Source of the DNA: Acidobacteriota bacterium
GTDB taxonomy: Bacteria; Acidobacteriota; Blastocatellia; Pyrinomonadales; Pyrinomonadaceae
NCBI GenBank assembly: GCA_016716435.1
Contig: JADJWI010000008.1
Span: 434,001-498,000 of the forward strand
Length of the DNA: 64,000 bases
Direction: 5' to 3'
Below the pieces are notes generated by a model. That model was not told the DNA's origin. It did no database searches and was given only the letters and a program-made list of their open reading frames with translations. A program made the translations under genes and the position numbers. Shown piece by piece: positions 16,282-24,790 of this stretch (the first letter of the stretch is position 1; each line of letters starts with the position of its first letter).

Positions 16282-19200
16282 ATGAACTTTCTTGATCTAT
16301 TAAAACAAAGGGTCGTCGTTTTTGACGGGGCGATGGGGAGCAATCTGCAGTCGTTGGATCTGTCGATCGATGACTGGGGCGGGCCGGAGTTTGAAAATTG
16401 CTCGGAGAATCTGCTCTACACGCGGCCGGACGCGATCGAGACGGTGCACCGCAGCTTCTTGGAAGTCGGCTGTGACGTGATCGAAACGAACAGCTTTGGC
16501 GGCAGCGAGGTCGTGCTGGCGGAGTTCGGCATCGTCGAAAAGACGTATGACGTCAACAAAAAAGCGGCCGAGCTTGCGAAGCGGTTGGCGAATGATTACT
16601 CGACGCCGGACAAACCGCGATTCGTTGCGGGGTCGATCGGGCCGGGAACGAAGCTTCCGACGCTCGGGCACATTACCTATCGCGACCTGAAGAAAGCCTA
16701 TGTCGAGCAGGTCCGCGGGCTGATCGACGGCGGTTCGGACATTCTGATCGTAGAAACGTGCCAGGACCTTTTGCAGACGAAAGCCGCACTCGCGGCGATC
16801 TTTGACCATTTTGCCGCGAATAAGATGCGGCTGCCGGTCATCGCTCAGGTGACCATCGAAACTTTCGGGACGATGCTCAACGGGACCGAGATCGGTGCGG
16901 CACTGACAGCGCTTGAGCCTTTCCCGATCGACGTCATCGGGATGAACTGCGGCACCGGGCCGAAGCAGATGGCCGATAGCTTCATGTATCTTTGCGAGAA
17001 CTCGCCGATGCCGGTTTCGGTGCTGCCAAACGCCGGCCTGCCCGAGGTGAAGGACGGCAAGCAGCACTACGACGAAACGCCGGAGAGCTTTGCTGCACAG
17101 GTCGAACACTTTGCGAAAGACCTCGGGGCAAGCATCGTCGGCGGCTGTTGCGGCACGACGCCGGAGCACCTGAAGATGGTGATCGATCGCGTCGGCGGCC
17201 TAGCTCCAAAGGTGCGCGATGCGAAACTCGCCCCGGCGGCGGCCTCGATATATTTCCAGCAGCCCTATACGCAGGACGCCTCGTTCCTGATAGTCGGCGA
17301 GCGGGTAAATGCATCTGGTTCGAAGAAGATGCGCGATCTGCTCGACGCCGAAGATTGGGACGGCCTGGTCAACCTGGCGAAGTCGCAGGAGAAAGAGGGT
17401 GCTCACATCCTTGACGTCAACGTCGATTTCGTCGGCCGCGACGGCGTTGCGGACATGCACGAGTTGGTCGCTCGGCTCGTCACCAGCGTCAAGATCCCGA
17501 TAATGCTCGATTCGACCGAGTGGGAAAAGATGGAAGCGGGGCTCGAGCACGCGGGCGGCAAGTGCATTCTAAATTCGACGAACTACGAAGATGGCGAAGA
17601 GCGCTTCCTGAAGGTGCTCGGCCTTGCGAAAGAATATGGTGCGGCGGTCGTCATCGGGCTGATCGATGAGGACGGCATGGCACGGACGGCGGTCGATAAA
17701 CTCAAGATCGCTCGCCGGGCTTACAAGCAAGCGACCGAATTTGGCATTCCGGGGCACGACATATTTTTCGACCCGCTGGCATTGCCGATCTCGACCGGCA
17801 TTGAGGAAGATCGGAAGAACGCCGACGAGACGATCAAGGCGATACGGCAAATAAAGGAAGAGCTGCCCGAGGCGAATCAGATACTTGGAGTTTCGAACAT
17901 CTCGTTCGGGCTTTCGCCGGCGGCGCGTGTCGTTTTGAACTCGGTGTTTTTGCATGACTGCGTTGAGGCCGGGATGAACTCGGCGATCGTCAATGCCTCG
18001 AAGATCCTGCCGCTGATGCGGTTCAGTGAGCTAGAGATCGACACGGCCCGCGACTTGATACTTGACCGCAGAAAGTTTGACGGCGAGGTGTGTACGTACG
18101 ACCCGCTGACGGAATTTACGAAGCTTTTTGAGGGCAAGACGGCACAATCGATCAAGCCGGACATCACAAATCTTCCGATCGAAGAGCGGCTGAAGCATCA
18201 CATCATCGACGGCGAAAAGATCGGGCTCGAGGATTCGTTGAAGCAGGCGCTCGAAACATATCCGCCGCTCGATATCATCAACAATCTGCTTCTTGACGGG
18301 ATGAAGGTCGTCGGCGACCTCTTCGGAGCGGGGCAGATGCAGTTGCCGTTCGTGCTGCAATCGGCCGAGGCGATGAAGGCCGCGGTGAAGTTTCTTGAGC
18401 CTTTTATGGAAAAGGCCGATTCGACCAACAAGGGCACGATGGTGCTCGCGACCGTTAAGGGCGATGTGCATGACATCGGCAAAAATCTGGTTGATATCAT
18501 TCTGACAAACAACGGTTACAAGGTCGTGAATCTCGGCATCAAGCAGCCGATCGACGAGATCCTGCGGGCCTGGGAAGAAACGAAAGCGGACGCGATCGGG
18601 ATGAGCGGGCTGCTGGTGAAATCGACGCTGATAATGCGCGACAACATCCAGATAATGAAGGAACGCGGCATCAATGTGCCGGTCATTCTCGGCGGAGCGG
18701 CGCTCAACCGAAAGTATGTGGACAACGACCTCAAGCCGCTTTACGATGGCCGCGTCTTTTATGCTCGCGATGCCTTCGACGGGCTGCATGCGATGGACGA
18801 GCTGACGCAGAAAGATCTCGCCACAGAGAACACAGAGCAAAATGAGATAGGAATGGCGGTCGGTGCGGAAGCGGAAATACGATCAGCCGGGAGTGAATCT
18901 GGCGAGATCCAGACAATAGCGGATTCTGAAGACCTCGTGGGCGAGGATGCGAAGTTGGGCGTTGAGGCGGCGAGGGTTTCGTCGCGTTCGAGCGGAGATA
19001 CGACGCACACGAACCGGTCGGATGTTGCGGTGCTTGAGACGGTGCCGACGGCTCCGTTCTATGGCTCAAAGGTCGTGGAGATCACCGACCTGACGAAGGT
19101 GTTTGCGTTCATCAACGAGACGGCGCTCTTTAAGGGCCAGTGGCAATTCAAGCAGGGCCGGACGACGCCGGAGGAATACGCCGCGTTGCTGGAAGAGACG

Positions 19201-19878
19201 GTCTATCCGAAATTTGCCGAGATCAAGGCACAGGCGATCCGTGAAAAGCTGCTCGAGGCGAAGCTGGTCTATGGGTATTTTCCGTGTAATTCGGAAGGTA
19301 ATGACCTGATCATTTGGGAAGATGACCTGAAGACCGAACGGATGCGTTTCACCTTCCCACGGCAGCCGATGGAACAGCGGGGCGGGAAGAGCTCATGCCT
19401 TGCCGATTACTTTAGGCCAGCGAACTGGCCGCCCGCTGACGCAGGCGGTTCTGACAGTGGCGGGCCCGATGTTGTGGCGTTTCATCTGGTCACGATGGGG
19501 CGTCGGGCGAGCGAGCACTCTGCGAAGCTTTTTAAGGCGGATAACTATCAGGATTATCTGCTCTTCCACGGGCTGTCGGTCGAATCGGCCGAGGCCCTTG
19601 CCGAGATGTGGCACAAGCGTATCCGCGAAGAACTCGGCATCGCCGGGGCGGACGCGCCGGAACTTGCAAAGCTTTTTCATCAGGGCTACCAAGGCTCGCG
19701 ATACAGCTTTGGCTATCCGGCCTGCCCAAACCTAGAGGACCAATCGAAGCTTTTCGAGCTGCTCGACCCGGCCCGGATCGATGTAGAACTGAGCGAAGAA
19801 TTTCAGCTCGAGCCAGAGCAATCGACCTCGGCGATAATCATCCACCACCCGGAGGCGAAGTACTTTAATATTGAGTAG
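16282..19878 (+). CDS. metH: Cobalamin-dependent methionine synthase with two in-frame insertions
   Basis: Transfers methyl from 5-methyl-THF via cobalamin to homocysteine. Domains over 1198 aa: homocysteine-binding barrel (1-320; zinc Cys in GMNCGTG and GGCCGTTPEHL), pterin-binding barrel (from VGERVNASGSKKMRDLL, about 340-610), cap (640-730), B12 domain with DVHDIGKNLVD (about 729), and the AdoMet reactivation domain (from about 920; SRYSFGYPACPNLEDQ). Two stretches are atypical. About residues 846-925 form an acidic, low-complexity linker between the B12 and reactivation domains. About residues 1047-1060 (NWPPADAGGSDS) interrupt the reactivation domain exactly where a REP palindrome lies in the DNA. 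Reading frame and key motifs are intact, so the enzyme is probably functional. Confidence 0.95.
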   Translation: MNFLDLLKQRVVVFDGAMGSNLQSLDLSIDDWGGPEFENCSENLLYTRPDAIETVHRSFLEVGCDVIETNSFGGSEVVLAEFGIVEKTYDVNKKAAELAKRLANDYSTPDKPRFVAGSIGPGTKLPTLGHITYRDLKKAYVEQVRGLIDGGSDILIVETCQDLLQTKAALAAIFDHFAANKMRLPVIAQVTIETFGTMLNGTEIGAALTALEPFPIDVIGMNCGTGPKQMADSFMYLCENSPMPVSVLPNAGLPEVKDGKQHYDETPESFAAQVEHFAKDLGASIVGGCCGTTPEHLKMVIDRVGGLAPKVRDAKLAPAAASIYFQQPYTQDASFLIVGERVNASGSKKMRDLLDAEDWDGLVNLAKSQEKEGAHILDVNVDFVGRDGVADMHELVARLVTSVKIPIMLDSTEWEKMEAGLEHAGGKCILNSTNYEDGEERFLKVLGLAKEYGAAVVIGLIDEDGMARTAVDKLKIARRAYKQATEFGIPGHDIFFDPLALPISTGIEEDRKNADETIKAIRQIKEELPEANQILGVSNISFGLSPAARVVLNSVFLHDCVEAGMNSAIVNASKILPLMRFSELEIDTARDLILDRRKFDGEVCTYDPLTEFTKLFEGKTAQSIKPDITNLPIEERLKHHIIDGEKIGLEDSLKQALETYPPLDIINNLLLDGMKVVGDLFGAGQMQLPFVLQSAEAMKAAVKFLEPFMEKADSTNKGTMVLATVKGDVHDIGKNLVDIILTNNGYKVVNLGIKQPIDEILRAWEETKADAIGMSGLLVKSTLIMRDNIQIMKERGINVPVILGGAALNRKYVDNDLKPLYDGRVFYARDAFDGLHAMDELTQKDLATENTEQNEIGMAVGAEAEIRSAGSESGEIQTIADSEDLVGEDAKLGVEAARVSSRSSGDTTHTNRSDVAVLETVPTAPFYGSKVVEITDLTKVFAFINETALFKGQWQFKQGRTTPEEYAALLEETVYPKFAEIKAQAIREKLLEAKLVYGYFPCNSEGNDLIIWEDDLKTERMRFTFPRQPMEQRGGKSSCLADYFRPANWPPADAGGSDSGGPDVVAFHLVTMGRRASEHSAKLFKADNYQDYLLFHGLSVESAEALAEMWHKRIREELGIAGADAPELAKLFHQGYQGSRYSFGYPACPNLEDQSKLFELLDPARIDVELSEEFQLEPEQSTSAIIIHHPEAKYFNIE
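18822..18848 (+). repeat. CACAGAG-type interspersed repeat fragment inside metH
   Basis: The sequence TCGCCACAGAGAACACAGAG, read in frame as part of ATENTEQ, matches in style the CACAG/TTTGTG repeats at 7862 and 23105. It marks the start of the atypical linker between the B12 and reactivation domains. Confidence 0.4.
19421..19455 (+). repeat. REP palindrome (family B) translated within metH
   Basis: Positions 19424-19452 match the reverse complement of the REP copy at 44448-44476 at 27 of 29 bases (core CCGCCCGCTGACGCAGGCGG). The repeat is read as NWPPADAGGSD in the reactivation domain. The palindrome forms a stem with a 4-nt loop. Confidence 0.85.
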
Positions 19879-19893
19879 GGCTGTGTTCGTCGA

Positions 19894-21024
19894 TCACAGG
19901 CCGAAAAGGCTCTTGAGTTTTGCATCAAGGTCGGGCCCGTGCAGATTTCGAGCAACGACCTTGCGGTCAGAATCAATAAGAAAACTCGCCGGTATTGCAG
20001 TGACCGAATAATCGAACGCTACGGGCGTGTCGTATTCTTTCAGGTCCGAGACGTTCGGCCATATGCGTTTATCGGCTTCGATCGCGGCGACCCACCGATC
20101 GCGTTCGGAATCGAGCGAAACACCGTAGATCTCAAATCCCAAGGGACGATACTTGTCGTATATCGCCCGAAGTTCCGGACTCTCACGGCGGCAGGGAGCA
20201 CACCAGCTCGCCCAGAAATCGATCAAAATATACTTTGCTTTGACCGATGACAACGGGACGGTCCGCCCGTCGGCATCCGGTAGAGAGATCTCGGAAACGG
20301 TTCCGCCGATGTTGTTCCGCTTGATCAGATCCACCTTTTCGCGGACCCTTTCGGCGACTGCGAGGCCGGTGTGCTTATTGGAGAGGGCCGCCGCGATCGA
20401 CTCGAGAATCGGAAGATTGTGGCCGCCATCCCAGCGGACCGTAGTCGCGTAGGCGGCGATCGAATCGGCCATCTTTTCCTGTACAAAGGCGATCAATTCA
20501 TCGCGGTGCTTGTCGTAATTCGTTATCTCAAGGCTCGCGAGACGGGCATACTCCGGATCACCGGCAGTTCGACCCGCCTTTTCCAGATCCGCGATCTGCT
20601 TTCTCACCGAGAGTACCAAACGGCCGAGCGATTCTTTGCGAAAACTTTCGTAGGCCTCGAGCTTTGCGGTGTCGTCCGAACCTGAGACCTTTACGCTCGA
20701 TAGGTCCTCGGCATTGCCGGAAACGACCAGCCGTTGGCCGCGGCCGATGGCAAGGTCAATGCTCTTTCGCCCATAGATATCCAGGCGGTAAAGATGCGGT
20801 TCATTATTGAACGCCATTGAGAAAGCACCGTCTGGACCGATTGGGATGGTGGCTACTTGTGTTTCCTGCCGCCGGTTCAGGTCATCCTGCCGAAAGAGGA
20901 CGACGGAGCCCTCGCGGTGGCCAGTCAATTTACCCGAGATGGTAAATACAGGCTCGGGAGTTTGCGAACAGGCGGAAAGCAGCGAAAGGGCAAAAATGCC
21001 GAAGGCGGCGGTTCTTCTTGTCAT
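19894..21024 (-). CDS. TlpA-like thioredoxin-fold lipoprotein with DUF4369-like N-terminus
   Basis: Product of 376 aa; lipoprotein signal FGIFALSLLSACSQTPEP. An N-terminal beta-rich DUF4369-type region (FTISGKLTGHREGSVVLFRQ) is followed by a helical middle. The C-terminal thioredoxin/AhpC-TSA domain contains the redox pair WCAPC in LIDFWASWCAPCRRESPELR and the cis-Pro motif VTAIPASFLID. Expected role: membrane-anchored periplasmic thiol-disulfide reductase. Convergent with metH, 15 nt away; single gene. Confidence 0.88.
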   Translation of the reverse strand: MTRRTAAFGIFALSLLSACSQTPEPVFTISGKLTGHREGSVVLFRQDDLNRRQETQVATIPIGPDGAFSMAFNNEPHLYRLDIYGRKSIDLAIGRGQRLVVSGNAEDLSSVKVSGSDDTAKLEAYESFRKESLGRLVLSVRKQIADLEKAGRTAGDPEYARLASLEITNYDKHRDELIAFVQEKMADSIAAYATTVRWDGGHNLPILESIAAALSNKHTGLAVAERVREKVDLIKRNNIGGTVSEISLPDADGRTVPLSSVKAKYILIDFWASWCAPCRRESPELRAIYDKYRPLGFEIYGVSLDSERDRWVAAIEADKRIWPNVSDLKEYDTPVAFDYSVTAIPASFLIDSDRKVVARNLHGPDLDAKLKSLFGL

Positions 21025-21136
21025 AAAAGCTATATTTAGGCTTGGCTGGGTCGCTTAAAAATGACCTGATGGTTCCGAAATGGCGGCACAGAGACCCGCA
21101 CTCAGTATAGCGGCAGGCTATTGTCAGTCCAATCGG

Positions 21137-21200
21137 AGAAGCAAGGACGCGAAGTTTTGTCCAAATGAATCCCGCGGAGTTCGTGGCAAAGGACCAATTG
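21137..21200. repeat. Possible degenerate interspersed repeat
   Basis: The 223-bp gap before the dehydrogenase gene has no gene. It holds AGAAGCAAGGACGCGAAGTT and CGCGGAGTTCGTGGCAAAGG, which look like decayed members of the same interspersed family as at 23105. Promoter elements for the downstream gene should lie between 21190 and 21247. Confidence 0.3.
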
Positions 21201-21247
21201 TTGTAAAATATAGCATTTCCCGCACTTAATAACGAACAAAATTATTT

Positions 21248-22378
21248 ATGACAAAAACAATTTTTATCGCCGGTTCGGGCGGGATCGGCGAGGCTGCTGC
21301 GTTATTGTTGCGCGAGTGGTGCGAGTTTGAGACCACTATTATTCTTGGTGACATAAGCGAAGAAAATTTGGCGAAGGCGAAGGCTTTTGTGTGCGATGGT
21401 TCGGAGAAATGGACCGCGGTCGAGACCGTGTTAATGCTTCGCGAAGGCGTGAGCGACGAGATGCGGTCGGCGTTTGAGCGTTCGGACGTCTTGCTTGACT
21501 GCTCGCCCGGCGGACAGGCTCCGCGGATGGCGAGTTATGCCAAAGAGTTCCGGATGCATTACGCCAACCTGACGGAATACGTTGCCGAGACGGACGCGAT
21601 AATGGCGCTCGCAAATGACGCCGAGACCGGCTTCATCCTGCAAACGGGTCTCGCTCCGGGTTTCATCAATGTTCAGGCGATGGCGCTTTACCGCGAATTT
21701 GTCAGCAAATACGAGAATGAGAATGTCGAGCGGGTCGCGATGAAGGTCGGAGCACTGACGGCCCATGCCCACGCGCCGCATTATTACGGCTTTACATGGT
21801 CGCCGATCGGCGTTGCGACCGAATATGTGAAGAACTCGCGTGTGATCCGCGATGGCAAGATCACCGAGCGTCCCGCACTTTCGGCGCGTGAGGCCATCGT
21901 CATCGGAGCACGCACATACGAGGCCGACCTTACATCGGGCGGTGCCGCCGACCTGCCGGATTTCTTTGAGGGAAAGGCTCGCGAGCTTGACTACAAGACG
22001 CTCCGCTATCCGGGCCATTATGCGTGGGTCGAATCGGTTGAAAAGAAGCTCGCGAAAGATGAGCATCTCGCCGAGAACCTTGAGAAAGTGATGCTCGAAC
22101 GAGTGCCTTCGGTCGAGGACGATCTGGTCGTCGTCCACGCTTCGGTCGATGGGTTCGATTCGACCGGCCGGCGGCGGATGCTCGAGAAGGCATATTTCGT
22201 CGAGCCGCTTGAGATAAACGGAAAGCGGCTGCGTGCGATCCAGACGACGACCGCGGGGCCGCTCTGCCAATCGGCGATGATGCTGCTCGGCGGTGGGCTG
22301 AAAGGCGTCGTGCTTCAGAGTGAGATCGAGCCGGCGGAGTTTCTGAGCGGCAGATTCGTCGTGGACATATACAAATGA
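21248..22378 (+). CDS. Saccharopine dehydrogenase-like NAD(P)-dependent oxidoreductase
   Basis: The 376-aa product opens with a Rossmann dinucleotide motif (FIAGSGGIGEAAALLL) and an acidic end of the second strand (IILGDISEEN). It continues with DVLLDCSPGGQAPRMA and TGLAPGFINVQAMAL, typical of saccharopine dehydrogenase / carboxynorspermidine-synthase-like enzymes (Lys9 fold). The exact substrate is open: lysine catabolism or another reductive amination. It overlaps the next gene at ATGA, so the two form an operon. Confidence 0.8.
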   Translation: MTKTIFIAGSGGIGEAAALLLREWCEFETTIILGDISEENLAKAKAFVCDGSEKWTAVETVLMLREGVSDEMRSAFERSDVLLDCSPGGQAPRMASYAKEFRMHYANLTEYVAETDAIMALANDAETGFILQTGLAPGFINVQAMALYREFVSKYENENVERVAMKVGALTAHAHAPHYYGFTWSPIGVATEYVKNSRVIRDGKITERPALSAREAIVIGARTYEADLTSGGAADLPDFFEGKARELDYKTLRYPGHYAWVESVEKKLAKDEHLAENLEKVMLERVPSVEDDLVVVHASVDGFDSTGRRRMLEKAYFVEPLEINGKRLRAIQTTTAGPLCQSAMMLLGGGLKGVVLQSEIEPAEFLSGRFVVDIYK

Positions 22379-23019
22379 GGATCGTCTGCATTTCAGACAC
22401 GCATAATTGCAATGAGCAGGTCGCCGTCCCGGATGGCGACCTGCTTATCCATTCGGGTGACGCGACGATCACCGGAACGCTGCACGAGATCAAGCTATTC
22501 AATCGGTGGTTTGCTGAGCTGCCGCATCCGCTGAAGATCTTTGTTGCCGGAAACCACGACACGCTCTTTGAGCAGCGGCCTGATGATGCTCAGGCGTTGC
22601 TTGATCTCGGCGTCATCTATCTTCAGGATTCCGCGATCGAGCTTGAGGGTTTGAAGATCTATGGAAGCCCGTGGCAGCCGCGGTTTTACGATTGGGCGTT
22701 CAACCTGATGCGCGGGGCCGAACTGGCCGAGAAGTGGAAGCTTATACCAGACGATGTTGATGTGCTGATCACGCACGGGCCGCCGAACGGAATACTCGAT
22801 CTCGTCCCGCGGCAGGGCTGGGATGAGAAGACCGGCTGCGAAGAGTTGCGGAAACGCGTCGAGGCGATTGCCGAATTTGGCCGGTTGCAGCTCCACGTCT
22901 TTGGCCACATTCACTGCGGTTACGGCGTCCACGAAGATCTCGGCGTGAAGTTCGTAAATGCTTCGATCTGCGATGAGGACTATCGCCCGTCGAACAAGCC
23001 GATCGTCATCGATATCTAG
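22375..23019 (+). CDS. Metallophosphoesterase
   Basis: A 214-aa calcineurin-like phosphoesterase. The metal ligands are all present: DTH in CISDTHNCNE, GD in LLIHSGDATITG, GNHD in VAGNHDTLFE, H in LITHGPPNG and GHIH in HVFGHIHCGYG. It resembles the Icc/UPF0046 (MPPED) branch, which hydrolyses cyclic nucleotides or phosphodiesters in vitro. Translationally coupled to the dehydrogenase (4-nt overlap). Confidence 0.9.
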   Translation: MRIVCISDTHNCNEQVAVPDGDLLIHSGDATITGTLHEIKLFNRWFAELPHPLKIFVAGNHDTLFEQRPDDAQALLDLGVIYLQDSAIELEGLKIYGSPWQPRFYDWAFNLMRGAELAEKWKLIPDDVDVLITHGPPNGILDLVPRQGWDEKTGCEELRKRVEAIAEFGRLQLHVFGHIHCGYGVHEDLGVKFVNASICDEDYRPSNKPIVIDI

Positions 23020-23104
23020 CTCTTCCGGTTTCGGCCCGCAAAACTCAAAATGCTAAACTTCATTTTTCGCTGCGTCCGGCTAAAGAAAAAGTTGGCCAGA
23101 TTCG

Positions 23105-23204
23105 ATCGTTGCTTTGTGACCATTGTGTGACGCTTTGTGGGCTTTGTGTTCACATCTTTCTTAAACACAGAGAGCTCAAAGTAGTGGCACAAAGAGCACA
23201 AAGG
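23105..23204. repeat. Interspersed TTTGTG/CACAAAG inverted repeat region
   Basis: Gap 23020-23263 has no gene. It contains CGCTTTGTGGGCTTTGTGTT followed by AAACACAGAG and GGCACAAAGAGCACAAAGG, rough complements that could fold into a long imperfect hairpin. Same style as the element at 7862. Confidence 0.55.
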
Positions 23205-23263
23205 TGCGGCCGAGCAGCCGCAAATTCAGGACCAAGTGTTTCGTAGAATTACCGCTTTTATTG

Positions 23264-24130
23264 ATGTCGAGTGCGATAGAAAAAACCGAGAGAAAGCCGC
23301 CGCTTAAGCCCAAGCCGGAGGAGATAAAGGTCCTCGGGCCGGTCGAGCGCGCCGGGTTTCGGCTAACGCGGCGGATGAATCAAGGTGCGTGGAAGCGGCT
23401 CTGGACGTTCAGCCAGCGGCACATCGGCTCGCTCTGGATCTATCTTGCGACCTATAACCTGATGAACGTTTTCGGCATTGAGAACGTCGAGGATGCCGAC
23501 CATTCGCGTCCGCTTTTGCTCGTTGCCAATCACCGCTCGTTCTTTGATATGTACACGGTCTCGAGCGTGCTTTTCCGGCGGACGACGCGGCCAATAGAAT
23601 TATATTTTCCCGTTCGTGCGAAGTTCTTTTACACCAACCCGGCGGGCTGGTTCGTCAATCTGGTGATGGGCTGGTGGTCGATGTATCCGCCATTTTTTCG
23701 CGAGGCACGCGAGGCGGAGAAACGCGAGTTTGATAAATTTTCGCTGCGTGAACTGACGCGAATCTGCACCGAAGGCCGCGGCCACATCATCGGCTTTCAC
23801 CCCGAAGGGAAGCGGAACCTGAATGACGACCCGTATTCATTTCACCCGGCCCAGCCCGGCATTGGTAAGATCATTTTCGCCGCACGGCCGCAGGTGATTC
23901 CGGTCTTTATCGCCGGCCTTGGGAACGACCTGCCAAAACAGATAATGGGAAACTGGACGGGCGGCGAGAAGATACGGATCTGGTTCGGCGAAGAGATCGA
24001 CCTTTCGGAGTTTCTTGAAAAGCCGGACCGGCTTAGGACACACAAAGAGATCGCCGATCATCTGATGGAGAAGATCGGCGAACTTGGGGAAAGCGATCGA
24101 GCCGAGTTCGGCAAGGCGAAAACCGGCTAG
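23264..24130 (+). CDS. 1-acyl-sn-glycerol-3-phosphate acyltransferase (PlsC family)
   Basis: Membrane-associated acyltransferase of phospholipid synthesis or a related acyl transfer. The product from the ATG at 23264 is 288 aa. The catalytic HX4D motif is NHRSFFDMY in LLLVANHRSFFDMYTVSSVL. The acceptor-binding motif is GFHPEGKRNL (usual FPEGTRS), and a later Pro-rich strand VIPVFIAGLGN corresponds to motif IV. A charged N-terminal extension of about 40 residues precedes the domain. Single gene, convergent with the next. Confidence 0.87.
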   Translation: MSSAIEKTERKPPLKPKPEEIKVLGPVERAGFRLTRRMNQGAWKRLWTFSQRHIGSLWIYLATYNLMNVFGIENVEDADHSRPLLLVANHRSFFDMYTVSSVLFRRTTRPIELYFPVRAKFFYTNPAGWFVNLVMGWWSMYPPFFREAREAEKREFDKFSLRELTRICTEGRGHIIGFHPEGKRNLNDDPYSFHPAQPGIGKIIFAARPQVIPVFIAGLGNDLPKQIMGNWTGGEKIRIWFGEEIDLSEFLEKPDRLRTHKEIADHLMEKIGELGESDRAEFGKAKTG

Positions 24131-24652
24131 CTACTTGTAAGCCCCGCGCTGATTGGAGATATCTTCGAGCCTACTGAAATAGGGGTTATAAATGTTCTTT
24201 TGAACATTTCCGAACAGATTAAAGCTCTCGAAGAACTTGCCCCATTCATTTGCCGGAGGCGGCAAAAACCGGCAGAGCCTGCCGAATCCCTGAAACAAAA
24301 GATCGAACGAATCCGCGGCTTTCTGAGGGTCGTCATAAATCAACCGGTCGTCGCTGAGAGCTACGATGGCGTCATGTATCTTTCCCGCCGCCGAAACGTC
24401 GATGCAAATATCCTGGACCTTGCCGAGCGATTCCGAGATCTTGCCCAGCCCTTCGTTTGCCTTTGTAAGCTTATCGAAGACACCGGAATTTCCCTGAGCC
24501 ATCGTGCCGACCATCAAAGCCTGATCGATCCGCTTCTTTCCAAGTTCGGTGGCGGCCTTGAGCTCCTCAAGGTCGGTATTTGCGGCGCATGCGCCCGCCT
24601 TTTTTTTGATCGTCAACCACGCAGCACTAAACTTTTCACTCCAATCTGCCAT
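24131..24652 (-). CDS. Hypothetical helical protein
   Basis: Product of 173 aa with a strong ribosome site (GGAGG six bases before ATG). No signal peptide or transmembrane helix is visible. The sequence is mostly amphipathic helix: an N-terminal MADWSEKFSAAWLTIKKKAG, a central VFDKLTKANEGLGKISESLG and a C-terminal aromatic region (FDLLFQGFGRLCRFLPPPAN). No family recognised. Single gene, separated by about 140 bp from proC. Confidence 0.6.
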   Translation of the reverse strand: MADWSEKFSAAWLTIKKKAGACAANTDLEELKAATELGKKRIDQALMVGTMAQGNSGVFDKLTKANEGLGKISESLGKVQDICIDVSAAGKIHDAIVALSDDRLIYDDPQKAADSFDLLFQGFGRLCRFLPPPANEWGKFFESFNLFGNVQKNIYNPYFSRLEDISNQRGAYK

Positions 24653-24790
24653 TTTGATCCTCCAAATCTTCGGAATGTCTGAACGCGCCGGCGAAGGAGC
24701 AAACGGCAGCGTTCACCTTACTACGCGTAGGAATGGCGGAATTGTATCACCGAAAGGATGGAAATAAATAAAACGTTAACCAGCTTAAGG

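Noticed and set aside
16300..19069. Several long open frames antisense to metH and to other GC-rich genes
   Set aside because: They mirror codon bias of the real gene, have Arg/Pro-rich low-quality sequence and no start signals or family motifs.
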